DNA of 52,077 nucleotides from the NCBI GenBank assembly GCA_009699645.1, contig WLNU01000001.1, positions 1-52,077 of the forward strand, read 5' to 3'. The DNA is from Actinomycetota bacterium. Lineage in GTDB: Bacteria > Actinomycetota > Actinomycetes > Nanopelagicales > Nanopelagicaceae. The notes under the pieces were generated by a model. The model was given only the letters and a program-made list of their open reading frames with translations. It did not search any database and was not told the DNA's origin. The translations under genes were made by a program, and so were the position numbers. Below are positions 23,531 through 33,852 of this stretch, one piece after another (positions within the stretch are counted from its first letter, which is position 1; every line of letters begins with the position of its first letter).

Positions 23531-26212
23531 CTAAGTAGATATGGCAGCTCTTCCTGATTCAAGGCGAGCAATGGGCACTCGAAATGGTGAGCAAGAAACA
23601 TAGTCAAGTCCTAAGGCATTAAAGAAGTGGATACTGCGTGGATCCCCACCATGTTCACCGCAGACTCCTAGCTTAAAATCACTGCGCACACCTCGTGCAA
23701 GGTCAACTGCAGTGCGCAGCAAAATTCCAACCCCAGCCTCATCCAATGACTCAAATGGATTAAATGGTAAAAGTTCAAGATCTAGATAGCGCGGCAAGAA
23801 GGTTGACTCAACATCATCGCGACTAAATGCCCACGTAAGTTGCGTTAAATCATTAGTCCCAAAGGAGATGAAATCAGCATAAACACCTAAGCGATCAGCG
23901 GTAATTGCAGCGCGTGGCGTCTCAATCATGGTGCCGATTGGGAGTGCGACTTTAAGGCCTGAGCCTTTAAAGGTCGCAACAATCTCTTCTTCCAGAGATT
24001 CGCGTAAGTATAAAAGTTCTCGCTGCGTTGCAACGAGTGGAATCATCACCTCTGGATGTGGATCATGTCCTAACTTCTTAACCTCTAAATATGCATGCAC
24101 AAGGGCCCGAACCTGCATTTTATAGAGCTCTGGAATGAGAATTCCTAAACGAACTCCGCGCAGACCCAACATAGGATTAGATTCATGCAGGCGATTAACA
24201 GCTGCAAATAAAGCTCTATCGCGAGGTGAAACCTCTTCATTGAGAGCTTCGGCACGGGCCATCTCTGCACTTAAGACAACTAAGGATGGTAAGAACTCAT
24301 GCAGCGGAGGATCAAGTAATCGGATGGTTACTGGCAGGCCCGACATCGCCATCATGATTCCTACGAAATCCGCGCGCTGCAAAGGCTCCATTTCAGCAAT
24401 GACTGAACGTTGCACATCATCATTTTCAGCTAAGACTAAGCGCTCAACGTATGAGCGGCGTGGTCCTAAGAACATGTGCTCGGTACGACATAGGCCAACA
24501 CCTTCGGCACCCAATATTCGTGCACGTATTGCATCCTCTGGAGTATCGGCATTGGTATGAACTTTTAGACGTCGCTTGGCATCTGCATGCACCAGGATTC
24601 GATCAACTGCCTTTACAACTGGAGCGGCCTCATCGGAGCTTGCAGAGAGTCGCCCCTCTAAATAGGAAGTTACGGAGGAGGCAACAACTGGCACATCCCC
24701 TAGATATACAGCGCCCGTTGTGCCGTCAATGGAGATTAAATCACCCTCATACACAGTGATAGTCCCTGCTGTAAATAAATTAGCTCGCTCATCAACTGAG
24801 ATTGAATCAGTTCCACAGACGGCGGTTTTGCCCATGCCGCGAGCTACAACTGCGGCGTGCGAAGTCTTGCCACCACGGCTAGTTAAAATTCCTTGAGAGG
24901 CGACCATGCCCACTAAATCATCGGGGCTAGTCTCGCGCCTAACTAAAATAACTTTCCTGCCAGATTTTGATAGATCAAAAGCGCGCTTTGAATCAAAGAC
25001 GACCTCACCAACGGCGGCCCCGGGGGATGCTGGAATGCCACGCGCAATTTCATTTAACTGTCCGGATGTATCAAACTGAGGAAACATCAGCATTGCTAAT
25101 TGATCACCAGATGTGCGAAGTAAAGCTTGATCCATCGTAATTTTACCTTCATCAACGAACTGAAGTGCGATGCGAAAAGCGGCCTCAGCAGTGCGCTTGC
25201 CGACGCGGGTCTGGAGAATCCAGAGCTTTCCACGCTCAATAGTGAACTCAATATCGCAGAGATCCTCATAATGGGCCTCTAATAACTCCATGACATCATC
25301 TAGCTCTTTGGCAACGCCTGGGGAAAGTTGGGCAAATTCAATCAAGGACATCGGGGTTCTAATACCAGCAACTACATCTTCGCCTTGAGCTTTCTGAAGG
25401 TAGTCACCGTATCGACCAACTTCACCTGTCGATGGATTACGTGTAAATGCAACGCCAGTGCCTGAATCATCACTTAAGTTACCAAAGACCATAGATTGAA
25501 TATTTACCGCTGTTCCAAGATCTGAAGGAATTCGCTCACGGCGACGATACATCTGGGCGCGCTCGGAGTTCCAGGATCTAAAGACAGCCTCAACCGATCT
25601 AATGAGATGCTCACGCGGATCTGTTGGGAAATTCTCCCCGCTTGCCAGAGTAATAACCTTCTTAAAGCCATCACATAATAGTTTTAAGCTCTCCACATCC
25701 AAGAGCTGCATATTTCCTACACCAACGGATGATGCAATGCGCTCCTGAACTTTGTGAAATTCAGCTGGTTCAATATCGCAAACAATTTTTCCATACATCT
25801 CTATAAATCGGCGATACGAGTCCCAGGCAAAACGTGGATTTCCAGAGGTTTGCGCAAGAGACTCTGTTACTTCAGGGGTCATTCCAACGTTTAAAACCGT
25901 TTCCATCATTCCTGGCATTGAAAACTTTGCGCCAGATCTAACCGAGACCAGTAATGGATTATCAACTCCACCGAATTTTTTGCCTGTTTGGTTCTCAAGC
26001 TCCTTGAGTGCAGAATCTATTTCAGCGTTTAAACTCTCAGGAAATTTCCCCGACTGTAAATACTGACGACATGCATGGGTTGTAATTGTGAACCCTGGTG
26101 GAACTGGCAATCCGATGCGCACCATCTCAGCAAGGTTTGCACCTTTTCCACCAAGCAGATCTTTCTGTGACATGTCCCCAAAAGTGAAGGGGTGAATAAG
26201 TCGCTCACTCAT
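23531..26212 (-). CDS. ppdK: Pyruvate, phosphate dikinase
   Basis: An 893-residue PPDK, full length for the family. The N-terminal nucleotide-binding domain begins FGDMSQKDLLGGKGANLAEM. The swivelling phosphohistidine domain has GGKTSHAAVVARGMGK, and the C-terminal TIM barrel ends with the CGEHGGDP active-site Cys. It interconverts pyruvate + ATP + Pi and PEP + AMP + PPi. I use the ATG at 26212 (MSERLIHPF), preceded by GAGAAGG; the longer frame to 26473 overlaps the divergent lldD gene. Next to lactate- and pyruvate-forming genes it could feed gluconeogenesis. Confidence 0.97.
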   Translation of the reverse strand: MSERLIHPFTFGDMSQKDLLGGKGANLAEMVRIGLPVPPGFTITTHACRQYLQSGKFPESLNAEIDSALKELENQTGKKFGGVDNPLLVSVRSGAKFSMPGMMETVLNVGMTPEVTESLAQTSGNPRFAWDSYRRFIEMYGKIVCDIEPAEFHKVQERIASSVGVGNMQLLDVESLKLLCDGFKKVITLASGENFPTDPREHLIRSVEAVFRSWNSERAQMYRRRERIPSDLGTAVNIQSMVFGNLSDDSGTGVAFTRNPSTGEVGRYGDYLQKAQGEDVVAGIRTPMSLIEFAQLSPGVAKELDDVMELLEAHYEDLCDIEFTIERGKLWILQTRVGKRTAEAAFRIALQFVDEGKITMDQALLRTSGDQLAMLMFPQFDTSGQLNEIARGIPASPGAAVGEVVFDSKRAFDLSKSGRKVILVRRETSPDDLVGMVASQGILTSRGGKTSHAAVVARGMGKTAVCGTDSISVDERANLFTAGTITVYEGDLISIDGTTGAVYLGDVPVVASSVTSYLEGRLSASSDEAAPVVKAVDRILVHADAKRRLKVHTNADTPEDAIRARILGAEGVGLCRTEHMFLGPRRSYVERLVLAENDDVQRSVIAEMEPLQRADFVGIMMAMSGLPVTIRLLDPPLHEFLPSLVVLSAEMARAEALNEEVSPRDRALFAAVNRLHESNPMLGLRGVRLGILIPELYKMQVRALVHAYLEVKKLGHDPHPEVMIPLVATQRELLYLRESLEEEIVATFKGSGLKVALPIGTMIETPRAAITADRLGVYADFISFGTNDLTQLTWAFSRDDVESTFLPRYLDLELLPFNPFESLDEAGVGILLRTAVDLARGVRSDFKLGVCGEHGGDPRSIHFFNALGLDYVSCSPFRVPIARLESGRAAIST

Positions 26213-26318
26213 AGAAGAACCTTCTCGCTCTTGGATTGCTAGAGTATAGGTGGCATGCTCTAGTACAAGTGGCCTTAAATCGCCTAGAATTCCAGCATAT
26301 GAAAAAGGGGGATTAAGA

Positions 26319-27578
26319 GTGTCGAAAAACGTCAAGCGCCAGTTTCCAAAGTGGCGTGAGTTATCACCGCTACTTAAATTCACGCCCCCACAACTACCTA
26401 GCCGCAAGAAGCGTCTGTCAAAAGCCTTAACTATCTGGGATTTACGTGCAATTGCAAAGCGTCGAACACCCAAAGGCCCCTTTGATTACACCGATGGCGC
26501 CGCTGAATCAGAGGTTACTCTTGAGAGAGCTCGTAGAGCCTATTTAGATCTGGAGTTTCGCCCCAACATTCTGATCGATGTGAAAAACGTCTCCCTTGAG
26601 TGCGAAGTTCTCGGTGAGAAATTCGCAATGCCTATGGGAATGGCACCAACTGGCTTTACGCGCATGATGCACTCTGAAGGCGAAAATGCAGTTGCACGCG
26701 CGGCTCAAAAGTTTGGTATTCCATACACCCTATCCACCCTTGGTACAACAACGATTGAAGATGTTGTGAGTGCAGCACCTGATGGCACTAATTGGTTTCA
26801 GTTATATATGTGGAAAGATCGCGATGCAAGTATGCAGTTGGTCGAGCGTGCAAAGAAGGCTGGTGTTAGAAATTTACTTCTTACTGTTGACGTACCAGTG
26901 GCTGGTGCGCGCTATCGTGATACACGAAATGGCTTAACAGTTCCACCTTCACTATCTGCCAAAACTCTTATCGATGCTATTCCACGGCCTGAATGGTGGA
27001 TGAACTTTCTCACTACACCGGCAATCTCTTTTGTTTCAATGCAGAGTTGGAATGGCACCGTTGCCGAACTTCTTGATTTTATGTTTGATCCAACGATGAC
27101 CTTTGAAGATCTTAAATGGATTCGGAGCCAGTGGGATGGCAAGCTCACGGTAAAGGGCATTCAAACAGTTGAAGATGCCAAGAAATCAGCTGATTGCGGG
27201 GCCGATGCAATTATTTTATCTAATCACGGTGGTCGGCAGTTAGATCGTGCTCCTATACCTCTGCACTTGCTTGTAGATGTAAAGAAGGAGTTAAAGGAGA
27301 GTTTAGAGGTTCACTTAGATACTGGTATTTTGCATGGGACCGATGTTTTAGCAGCGATTGCTCTCGGTGCTGATTTCACCTACATCGGCCGCGCCTATCT
27401 CTATGGGCTTATGGCTGGAGGGCAAGAGGGTGTCGAGCGGGCACTTACTATTTTGCGCACAGAGATGGTGCGTGGGATGAAACTTCTAGGCGTTAATGCC
27501 ATAGAAGAGTTAGAGCCAAAACATGTTCGTTTGCTACCTACGCATGCGGGTCTCGGAAAACTACCTGGAGGTAAGTAG
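26319..27578 (+). CDS. lldD: L-lactate dehydrogenase / FMN-dependent alpha-hydroxy acid oxidase family
   Basis: A 419-residue FMN enzyme. Blocks seen are FDYTDGAAE.E.T, PMGMAPTGF, the LTVDVPV.G.R.RD strand, and the active-site ILSNHGGRQLD with the catalytic His and a following phosphate-binding GADFTYIGRAYLYG. The length and sequence favour an L-lactate dehydrogenase (cytochrome) but other 2-hydroxy acid oxidases are possible. The GTG at 26319 has AAAGGGGG upstream and removes 23 atypical residues of the longer frame. It abuts the FAH-family gene (ATG at 27579), so they are co-transcribed. Confidence 0.9.
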   Translation: MSKNVKRQFPKWRELSPLLKFTPPQLPSRKKRLSKALTIWDLRAIAKRRTPKGPFDYTDGAAESEVTLERARRAYLDLEFRPNILIDVKNVSLECEVLGEKFAMPMGMAPTGFTRMMHSEGENAVARAAQKFGIPYTLSTLGTTTIEDVVSAAPDGTNWFQLYMWKDRDASMQLVERAKKAGVRNLLLTVDVPVAGARYRDTRNGLTVPPSLSAKTLIDAIPRPEWWMNFLTTPAISFVSMQSWNGTVAELLDFMFDPTMTFEDLKWIRSQWDGKLTVKGIQTVEDAKKSADCGADAIILSNHGGRQLDRAPIPLHLLVDVKKELKESLEVHLDTGILHGTDVLAAIALGADFTYIGRAYLYGLMAGGQEGVERALTILRTEMVRGMKLLGVNAIEELEPKHVRLLPTHAGLGKLPGGK

Positions 27579-28427
27579 ATGAGAATCGCACGAATTGGCA
27601 CACTCGGAAATGAAAGACCTGTTGTTATCGAGGGCGATGAAGCAATCTTCGTCGATACTCTTATTAAAGATTGGACACGTGAAGAGTTAGAAAATGGTGC
27701 CCTCGAGCGAGTGAAGAAGGCCGATCTCTCAACTTTGCCTCGCACCTCAGTCAAGGACCATCGTCTTGGCTCTCCAATTCACCGGCCAACAAAAGTTATC
27801 TGTGTTGGCTTAAATTACTTAAAACATATCGCCGAGACCAATGCAGATACTCCTAAGGAGCCCATCATCTTTATGAAGGCACCAGATTGCGTGGTAGGCC
27901 CAGATGATGACATTGTTATTCCACCCGGAAGTACTGCAACAGATTATGAAGTAGAGCTTGCAATTGTGATTGGTAAGCGGGCGCTATATCTAGAAAAACC
28001 TGAGCAGTCCCCTGATTACATCCTGGGATACACAATTAGCCAAGATATTAGTGAGCGCCATTGGCAGATTGAACGATCGGGTCAATGGGTCAAGGGAAAG
28101 TCATTCCCAACTTTTAATCCAATAGGACCATCCATTGTTACTGGAGATTCAATCAATCCTCATAACTTACGCCTATGGTGTGAGGTCGATGGTGTTATGA
28201 AACAGGATTCAAATACAGATGATCTTCTCTTTGGTATAAATCACATCGTTTGGTATATCAGCCAATTCATGGAGCTTTTTCCTGGCGACATCATTAACAC
28301 TGGTACCCCATTTGGCGTTGGCCTTGGCTTTAAGCCACCTGTTTATCTACATGGAGGCCAGGTTGTTCGCACCGGAATTGAAGGTATTGGTGAAATCGAA
28401 TCACAAGTAGTTGATTTTAGAAAATAG
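27579..28427 (+). CDS. Fumarylacetoacetate hydrolase family protein (2,4-diketo-3-deoxy sugar acid hydrolase-like)
   Basis: A 282-residue FAH-fold hydrolase. The N-terminal segment is followed by the catalytic core: CVGLNYLKHIAE, FMKAPDCVVGP, DYEVELAIVIGK (metal-binding Glu pair), GYTISQDISERHWQ and NTGTPFGVG. Family members cleave C-C bonds of diketo acids. With an SDR on one side and a lactate dehydrogenase on the other, the best fit is a 2,4-diketo-3-deoxy-L-fuconate/rhamnonate hydrolase giving pyruvate and L-lactate; ureidoglycolate lyase-like function is an alternative. Confidence 0.87.
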   Translation: MRIARIGTLGNERPVVIEGDEAIFVDTLIKDWTREELENGALERVKKADLSTLPRTSVKDHRLGSPIHRPTKVICVGLNYLKHIAETNADTPKEPIIFMKAPDCVVGPDDDIVIPPGSTATDYEVELAIVIGKRALYLEKPEQSPDYILGYTISQDISERHWQIERSGQWVKGKSFPTFNPIGPSIVTGDSINPHNLRLWCEVDGVMKQDSNTDDLLFGINHIVWYISQFMELFPGDIINTGTPFGVGLGFKPPVYLHGGQVVRTGIEGIGEIESQVVDFRK

Positions 28428-28465
28428 CCTTACCCCAACTTCTTAGCAATGAATGGAGTAGAAAT

Positions 28466-29215
28466 ATGAGCGGAGATTTTAAGGGGCTCACTGCAGTTGT
28501 AAGCGGGGCCGGTTCCGGAATTGGCTTAGCCGTTGCCCGCTCCCTTGATGCCCAAGGTGCCAGAGTCTTTGGCCTGGACCTCAATGAAGGCGATATGTCA
28601 GAGGTTGCTACATGGATTGCCTGCGATGTGGGAGATAGCGCAGATGTAATCGCTGCATTTAAGCGCATTGGCACAGAGACTGACACGATAGATGTCCTAG
28701 TAAATAATGCAGGAATCGGTGCAATTGGAACAGTTGAAGATGCAACCGATGAAGAGTGGATGCGAGTTCTAAATATCAACGTTATCGGTATCAGTAGAGT
28801 TTCAAAAGCGGCTATGCCATTTCTTCGAAAGAGCTCATCGGCCTCAATTGTAAATACCTGCTCAATAGCTGCCACGGTAGGACTTCCTAATCGAGCGATC
28901 TATTCTGCGAGCAAAGGTGCCGTTATGTCGCTTACTTTAGCTATGGCCGCCGATACAGTGAAGGAAAAGATTCGAGTGAACTGCGTTAACCCTGGCACGG
29001 CAGATACACCATGGATTGGACGATTACTTGCAAAGGCAGCTGATCCAATTGCAGAGCGAGAGAGGCTTCAAGCTCGACAGCCAATCGGGCGTTTAGTATC
29101 ACCCGAGGAAGTTGCAAGTGCAATCATCTACTTAGCCAACCCCGCTCAGGAGTCAACTACTGGAACGGTTCTGGCCGTTGATGGCGGCATGAATGGACTT
29201 CGACTTCCTCATTAA
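28466..29215 (+). CDS. SDR-family oxidoreductase (candidate 2-keto-3-deoxy sugar acid 4-dehydrogenase)
   Basis: A 249-residue classical SDR: SGAGSGIG at about residues 14-21, NNAG near 90, catalytic Ser in NTCSIAAT near 135, YSASK near 150 and a C-terminal VDGGMNGLR. It is in the same unit as lldD and the FAH-family hydrolase. In non-phosphorylating L-fucose/L-rhamnose pathways an SDR of this kind oxidises the 2-keto-3-deoxy acid before hydrolysis. The precise substrate is inferred from neighbours only. It is convergent with the dehydrogenase at 29255. Confidence 0.87.
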   Translation: MSGDFKGLTAVVSGAGSGIGLAVARSLDAQGARVFGLDLNEGDMSEVATWIACDVGDSADVIAAFKRIGTETDTIDVLVNNAGIGAIGTVEDATDEEWMRVLNINVIGISRVSKAAMPFLRKSSSASIVNTCSIAATVGLPNRAIYSASKGAVMSLTLAMAADTVKEKIRVNCVNPGTADTPWIGRLLAKAADPIAERERLQARQPIGRLVSPEEVASAIIYLANPAQESTTGTVLAVDGGMNGLRLPH

Positions 29216-29254
29216 GAGCTATCTCACTACATTCGGAAAAAGGATTTAATCTCT

Positions 29255-30178
29255 CTAACGAAGCGGGCCTGCAACAATATTTTCTAGTGGCTGACCCGTT
29301 GCAAAGCGCTTGAGTTGGCTCTCAATAAGTGCTCTCACCCGCGGATTAAATGCAGTTGAGTCACCACCGACATGTGGCGTAATGATTATGTTTGGCGCAC
29401 TCCATAATGGGTGGCTCTTTGGTAATGGCTCTGGATCGGTAACATCTAAACCAGCGGTGATATGACCACGATTTAGCGCATCTACTAAAGCCTCTGTATC
29501 GACAATGCCTCCCCGAGCTACATTGACAAAGGTTGCACCCGGTTTCATCGCATCTATTCTCGCCCGATTCATCAAGTGATGGGACTGACTCGTTAGAGGA
29601 AGAATTAAGATGAGAACATCTAAGGTTGGTAGCAGTTGATCAAAGTCAGCCATTGTCTTAGTGGAATTACTCCCACTTCGACTAAAGCCAATGACCTCAA
29701 CGTTAAAGACCTCTAACTGCCGGGCGATCAATGAGCCAATACTTCCCATCCCAACAATTCCAACACGCGAATCAGCTAGGGCGCTACGGCGCTCATGAAT
29801 CCATTCGCCCTTGACTTGATTGGCCATGAAAGTTGCAAATCCACGTCTAGCGCTAATTGCCAATCCAATTGCTAACTCGGCAGTCGATGCATCGTGGACG
29901 CCTTGAGCATTACATAAAGTAACCCCAGGTGGAAGAATCTCAAGGAGATCATCTACGCCGGCATTTGGACTTTGAATAACTTCAAGAGAGGACATCTGTG
30001 AAATGGGCTCTAGGGCTCGAGCCCCTGCCATATAAGGGGGAACATAAAATTGAATTGATGCCAGAATCTCCGCTTCAGGAAAGGCTCCACGTATAGGCAA
30101 TGCTTCCAGTGATTCTGGAATCGCTAATTCAGAGAATTCACACCAGATCTTTGGCGCACTCATAACGTTGGAGTCCAC
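29255..30178 (-). CDS. D-2-hydroxyacid dehydrogenase (glyoxylate/hydroxypyruvate reductase-like)
   Basis: A 307-residue NAD(P)-dependent 2-hydroxyacid dehydrogenase. The nucleotide-binding motif is GIVGMGSIGSLIA, the catalytic Arg lies in NVARGGIVD, and the catalytic Glu and His in VTDPEPLP and ITPHVGG. Being 14 nt downstream of glycerate kinase suggests reduction of glyoxylate or hydroxypyruvate to glycolate or glycerate. The start may be GTG at 30178 or ATG at 30163; both are in frame. Confidence 0.88.
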   Translation of the reverse strand: MDSNVMSAPKIWCEFSELAIPESLEALPIRGAFPEAEILASIQFYVPPYMAGARALEPISQMSSLEVIQSPNAGVDDLLEILPPGVTLCNAQGVHDASTAELAIGLAISARRGFATFMANQVKGEWIHERRSALADSRVGIVGMGSIGSLIARQLEVFNVEVIGFSRSGSNSTKTMADFDQLLPTLDVLILILPLTSQSHHLMNRARIDAMKPGATFVNVARGGIVDTEALVDALNRGHITAGLDVTDPEPLPKSHPLWSAPNIIITPHVGGDSTAFNPRVRALIESQLKRFATGQPLENIVAGPLR

Positions 30179-30191
30179 ATGATTGAAAATC

Positions 30192-31265
30192 CTATAGGAG
30201 ATAAGTTAGTTGTACGCCGGCCTCAAAGAGGTATTTCTCTGTATTACTCATCGCCAACGCAGAACTTCCAGCTATCGCAGATAGCGATACTCCACCAACT
30301 GATTGTGATGGAAAATCTCCTTCAAGAGAGCCAACGCAGTAAGCGATAGGCACATGGGCTGAAGCGGCCAGTTGACTTATATGACCAACAACTTTGCCTT
30401 GAAAAGATTGAAAATCTAAACGACCTTCACCCGTTATAACCAAATCTGCACTATTTAGTACCGCATCGATTCCACATAGCTCTGCAATCTTTGTTGCACC
30501 CTTTTCAATCCTGGCACCCCATAGCGCACAAAGTCCAAAGGCACTTCCCCCTGCTGCCCCGCTGCCAGGTGTATCTGAGGTGCCTGTAAGGAATGCAAAG
30601 TGTTGCAGTGCGTTTTCAAGTTTAAGTACCTGGTCCTTCGTTGCACCCTTTTGTGGAGAGTAGATTGCCGCTGCGCCATTGGCTCCAAGGAGTGGAGAGT
30701 TCACATCCACAAGCAATACAACTCCATCTTTTGGCGGCGGAATCGCCTCTGTAGTTGAAATACTTTCAATTGCTAAAAGATTTTCGCCGCCAAAACCTAT
30801 AGAAACTCCCTGTGCATTTAAAAACCTTATCCCCAGCGCCATTAACGCTCCAACGCCGGCATCAGTGCTCGCCGATCCACCGAGTGCGCAATAAATCCTT
30901 TCAACACGGGGATCTTGCGCCGCCATTGCCAATACTTGACCAAAGGCGAAAGTGTGCGCCCCCATTGGATCTAAAGTTGGTAGAAGGGTTAATCCTGAAG
31001 TTTGAGCCAGCTCAACGAGGGCAGTTGATCCATCTAGTAATAGCCAATACGCATCTGGTGAAACTGAAGGGCAGTAAATCCGTTGAGAGAGTGGCCGTGC
31101 GTATTCAACAGCAAGCAAGGTTCCTTCTCCACCATCGGCAAAGGGAATCTGAATCACCTCATCATCAGGACGACGAGATTTCCATCCTTGTGCAATTGCA
31201 CGCGCTACATCAATACTCGTTGCACTCCCCTTAAAAGAGTCAGGTGCAATGAGTATTCGACTCAT
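30192..31265 (-). CDS. Glycerate kinase (GarK/GlxK family)
   Basis: A 357-residue type-1 glycerate 2-kinase. Family blocks are ILIAPDSFKGS at the start, DGGEGTL near residue 45, LGGSASTDAG.G and GAAGGSAFGL in the middle, and TGEGR.D near 283. It phosphorylates D-glycerate with ATP for entry to glycolysis. The gene overlaps the prpD stop by one base and precedes the 2-hydroxyacid dehydrogenase, so glyoxylate/glycerate use may be co-expressed with the methylcitrate genes. Confidence 0.93.
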   Translation of the reverse strand: MSRILIAPDSFKGSATSIDVARAIAQGWKSRRPDDEVIQIPFADGGEGTLLAVEYARPLSQRIYCPSVSPDAYWLLLDGSTALVELAQTSGLTLLPTLDPMGAHTFAFGQVLAMAAQDPRVERIYCALGGSASTDAGVGALMALGIRFLNAQGVSIGFGGENLLAIESISTTEAIPPPKDGVVLLVDVNSPLLGANGAAAIYSPQKGATKDQVLKLENALQHFAFLTGTSDTPGSGAAGGSAFGLCALWGARIEKGATKIAELCGIDAVLNSADLVITGEGRLDFQSFQGKVVGHISQLAASAHVPIAYCVGSLEGDFPSQSVGGVSLSAIAGSSALAMSNTEKYLFEAGVQLTYLL

Positions 31266-32704
31266 TAAAGCGCCATTAAATCCATAAACTCATTAACAGG
31301 AGTTGCGATAAGGCGCTCATAATCCAATGACAGACTAAGGATTTTCTCCTGCCTTGGCTTATCGAATATGCGGGCAAGATTTACCTTATACTTTTCAATT
31401 AAAAGTGGAATTCCAGCGGTACGGCGGCGAGCGTGGCCGATTGGATATTCAACAACTTCTTCGCCTAAAACACTTCCATCAGTGAACTCAACTGTTAGTG
31501 CATTAGCGATAGAGCGCTTAGCGGGATCGTGATAATCGGCAGTGAAAGTCGAGTCTTCAACGCAGATAATTTTTTCACGAAGAGCATCGATACGTGAGTC
31601 CGATGCGATGTTATCTTCATAATCGCGGGCAGTTAAGCGCCCAAAGATGAGTGGGACTGCAACCATGTACTGAATACAGTGGTCTCGATCGGCTGGATTA
31701 TTGAGTGGGCCCTTCTTATCGATAATTCGAATACAGGCCTCGTGGGTACGAATAGTAACTTTCTTAATATCGGCCTGAGTTTTTCCAGATGCCAGCATCG
31801 CCGTATGCAAAGTCATAGCTGCCTCAACTGCAGTCTGTGAATGAAACTCTGCCGGAAATGAGATTTTAAAGAGGATATTTTCCATGACGTATGTGCCATA
31901 AGGGCGTTGGAACTTAAAGGCATTACCTTTAAATGAGACATCGTAGAAGCCCCATATTTTTGCAGTGAGCGCTGATGGGTAACCCATCTCGCCAGTCTTA
32001 GCCATTAACGCAAGGCGAACTGCGCGCGATGTTGCATCACCTGCCGCCCATGATTTGCGAGAGCCTGCATTTGGAAAATGACGGTAGGTGCGAAGTGATT
32101 GTCCATCTACCCAGGCAAGGGACACGGCCGCCAAAATCTGATCACGAGTTAAGCCCATCATCTGTGCAACAACTGCCGTTGATGCCACTTTAACTAAAAT
32201 AACATGGTCTAAACCGACCTTATTAAATGAGTTCTCAAGTGCGATACAGCCCTGGATCTCATGGGCTTTAATCATGGCAGTTAGAACATCTTTGATAGTA
32301 AATTTCTTGTCCGTTGTACGTGATAGCCAGTCAGCCGTTGCAAGAATTGCACCTAAGTTATCGGATGGATGTCCCCATTCAGCGGCCAACCACGTGTCAT
32401 TAAAATCTAACCAACGAATCATTGCGCCAATATTGAAGGCGCTCTGTACTGGATCTAAAACATAGTTGGTACCAGGTACTTTAACGCCATTTTCTAAGTT
32501 GGCACCTTTAACAACTGGGCCCATTAACTTTGTGCAGGCCTCGTATTCAAGTGCCTCCAAGCCACAACCCAAGGTATCCATGAAGCAGTTCCAGGCAGTC
32601 TCATATGCCACTGGAGACTTAATTTCATAGTTTTCTACATAGTCAACTATGTCGATAATCTCTTGATCATATGGTTGGTTGGATTTCGTGATGTTGCTTG
32701 ACAT
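31265..32704 (-). CDS. prpD: MmgE/PrpD family protein, 2-methylcitrate dehydratase
   Basis: A 479-residue PrpD. It has the family N-terminal block IVDYVENYEI.S..AYE.A, then D.LGCGLEAL, FN.GAMIRWLDFNDTWLA.EWGHPSDN, and SWAAGDA. It dehydrates 2-methylcitrate to 2-methyl-cis-aconitate in propionate degradation. The gene lies directly after prpC and prpB, so all three enzymes of the early methylcitrate cycle, apart from an aconitase, are together. Confidence 0.95.
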   Translation of the reverse strand: MSSNITKSNQPYDQEIIDIVDYVENYEIKSPVAYETAWNCFMDTLGCGLEALEYEACTKLMGPVVKGANLENGVKVPGTNYVLDPVQSAFNIGAMIRWLDFNDTWLAAEWGHPSDNLGAILATADWLSRTTDKKFTIKDVLTAMIKAHEIQGCIALENSFNKVGLDHVILVKVASTAVVAQMMGLTRDQILAAVSLAWVDGQSLRTYRHFPNAGSRKSWAAGDATSRAVRLALMAKTGEMGYPSALTAKIWGFYDVSFKGNAFKFQRPYGTYVMENILFKISFPAEFHSQTAVEAAMTLHTAMLASGKTQADIKKVTIRTHEACIRIIDKKGPLNNPADRDHCIQYMVAVPLIFGRLTARDYEDNIASDSRIDALREKIICVEDSTFTADYHDPAKRSIANALTVEFTDGSVLGEEVVEYPIGHARRRTAGIPLLIEKYKVNLARIFDKPRQEKILSLSLDYERLIATPVNEFMDLMAL

Positions 32705-32715
32705 TAAGATCGCAC

Positions 32716-33852
32716 CTATCGCTTTTCTATTGGTTGGAAGGTTAAATCCTCAGGACCGGTGTAGTTAGCACTTGGACGGATAATCTTGTTATCAATGCGT
32801 TGTTCGATTACATGTGCTGCCCAACCAGTTGTTCGGGCAATAACAAATATAGGTGTGAAAAACGCCGTTGGAATCTTCATCTGGTTATAGGAAACGGCTG
32901 AGAACCAGTCAAGATTAGGGAACATATTCTTTGCATCCCACATTACTGATTCAATTCGCTCGGCAATTTTGTATAGATCGGTATTGCCATTTACTTCTGA
33001 AAGCTCCAACGAGATTGTCTTAATAATCGCATTACGTGGATCAGAGACGGTATACACAGGGTGGCCAAAACCTATGACAACTTCTTTCACTGCTATCCGA
33101 GCACGGATATCAGCCTCTGCTTGATCCGGAGTTGAATATCGCTCTTGAATCTCAAGGGCAACTTCGTTAGCCCCTCCATGTTTGGGTCCGCGCAACGCAC
33201 CGATGGCACCCGTGATTGCTGAGTACATATCCGAGCCAGTACCTGCAATAACGCGGCCGGTAAAGGTTGAGGCGTTAAATTCATGCTCGGCATACAAAAT
33301 CAATGAGGCGTGCATGGAGTTGACCCAGAGTTCGCTTTGAGGGGCGCCATGTAGAAGATGCAAGAAGTGTCCACCAATTGAATCATCATCGGTTTCAACG
33401 CTGATGCGTTTGCCTGAGTGAGCAAAGTGGTACCAGTACAAAAGAACTGAGTTCAAACATGCGATTAACTTGTCGGCAATCTCTTTTGCACCCTCTTCAG
33501 AGTGTGCGCCACCTTCAGGCGTTAGGCAGCCAAGGGCAGAAACGCCTGTGCGCATAACATCCATTGGATGAGCAGTTGCTGGAATCTGCTCGAGAATCGC
33601 TTTGACCGCATCAGGTATGCCGCGAAGGCCCTTGAGCTTAGTTTTATAGGCGCTGAGCTGGCTTTGAGTAGGTAATGCTCCATGAATTAATAGATATGCG
33701 ACCTCTTCGAACTCACAGTGGGCAGCTAAATCGGCGATGTCATAGCCGCGATAGTGAAGATCGTTTCCGCTTTTTCCCACACTGCAGAGGGCGGTATTGC
33801 CTGCTGGGACTCCAGAGAGGGCTACTGATTTCTTAGGCTTAAATTCCACCAT
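32716..33852 (-). CDS. prpC: 2-methylcitrate synthase / citrate synthase family
   Basis: A 378-residue citrate-synthase-fold enzyme. Catalytic His and Asp regions are [25 protein letters not shown] and [13 protein letters not shown]. It condenses propionyl-CoA with oxaloacetate. Its place between prpB and prpD, with a one-codon gap to prpB, supports PrpC over the housekeeping citrate synthase, although dual activity is common. Confidence 0.94.
   Translation of the reverse strand: MVEFKPKKSVALSGVPAGNTALCSVGKSGNDLHYRGYDIADLAAHCEFEEVAYLLIHGALPTQSQLSAYKTKLKGLRGIPDAVKAILEQIPATAHPMDVMRTGVSALGCLTPEGGAHSEEGAKEIADKLIACLNSVLLYWYHFAHSGKRISVETDDDSIGGHFLHLLHGAPQSELWVNSMHASLILYAEHEFNASTFTGRVIAGTGSDMYSAITGAIGALRGPKHGGANEVALEIQERYSTPDQAEADIRARIAVKEVVIGFGHPVYTVSDPRNAIIKTISLELSEVNGNTDLYKIAERIESVMWDAKNMFPNLDWFSAVSYNQMKIPTAFFTPIFVIARTTGWAAHVIEQRIDNKIIRPSANYTGPEDLTFQPIEKR

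Noticed and set aside
28417..28875. 152-residue minus-strand ORF opposite the SDR at 28466
   Set aside because: The SDR has all its motifs; the antisense frame has none.
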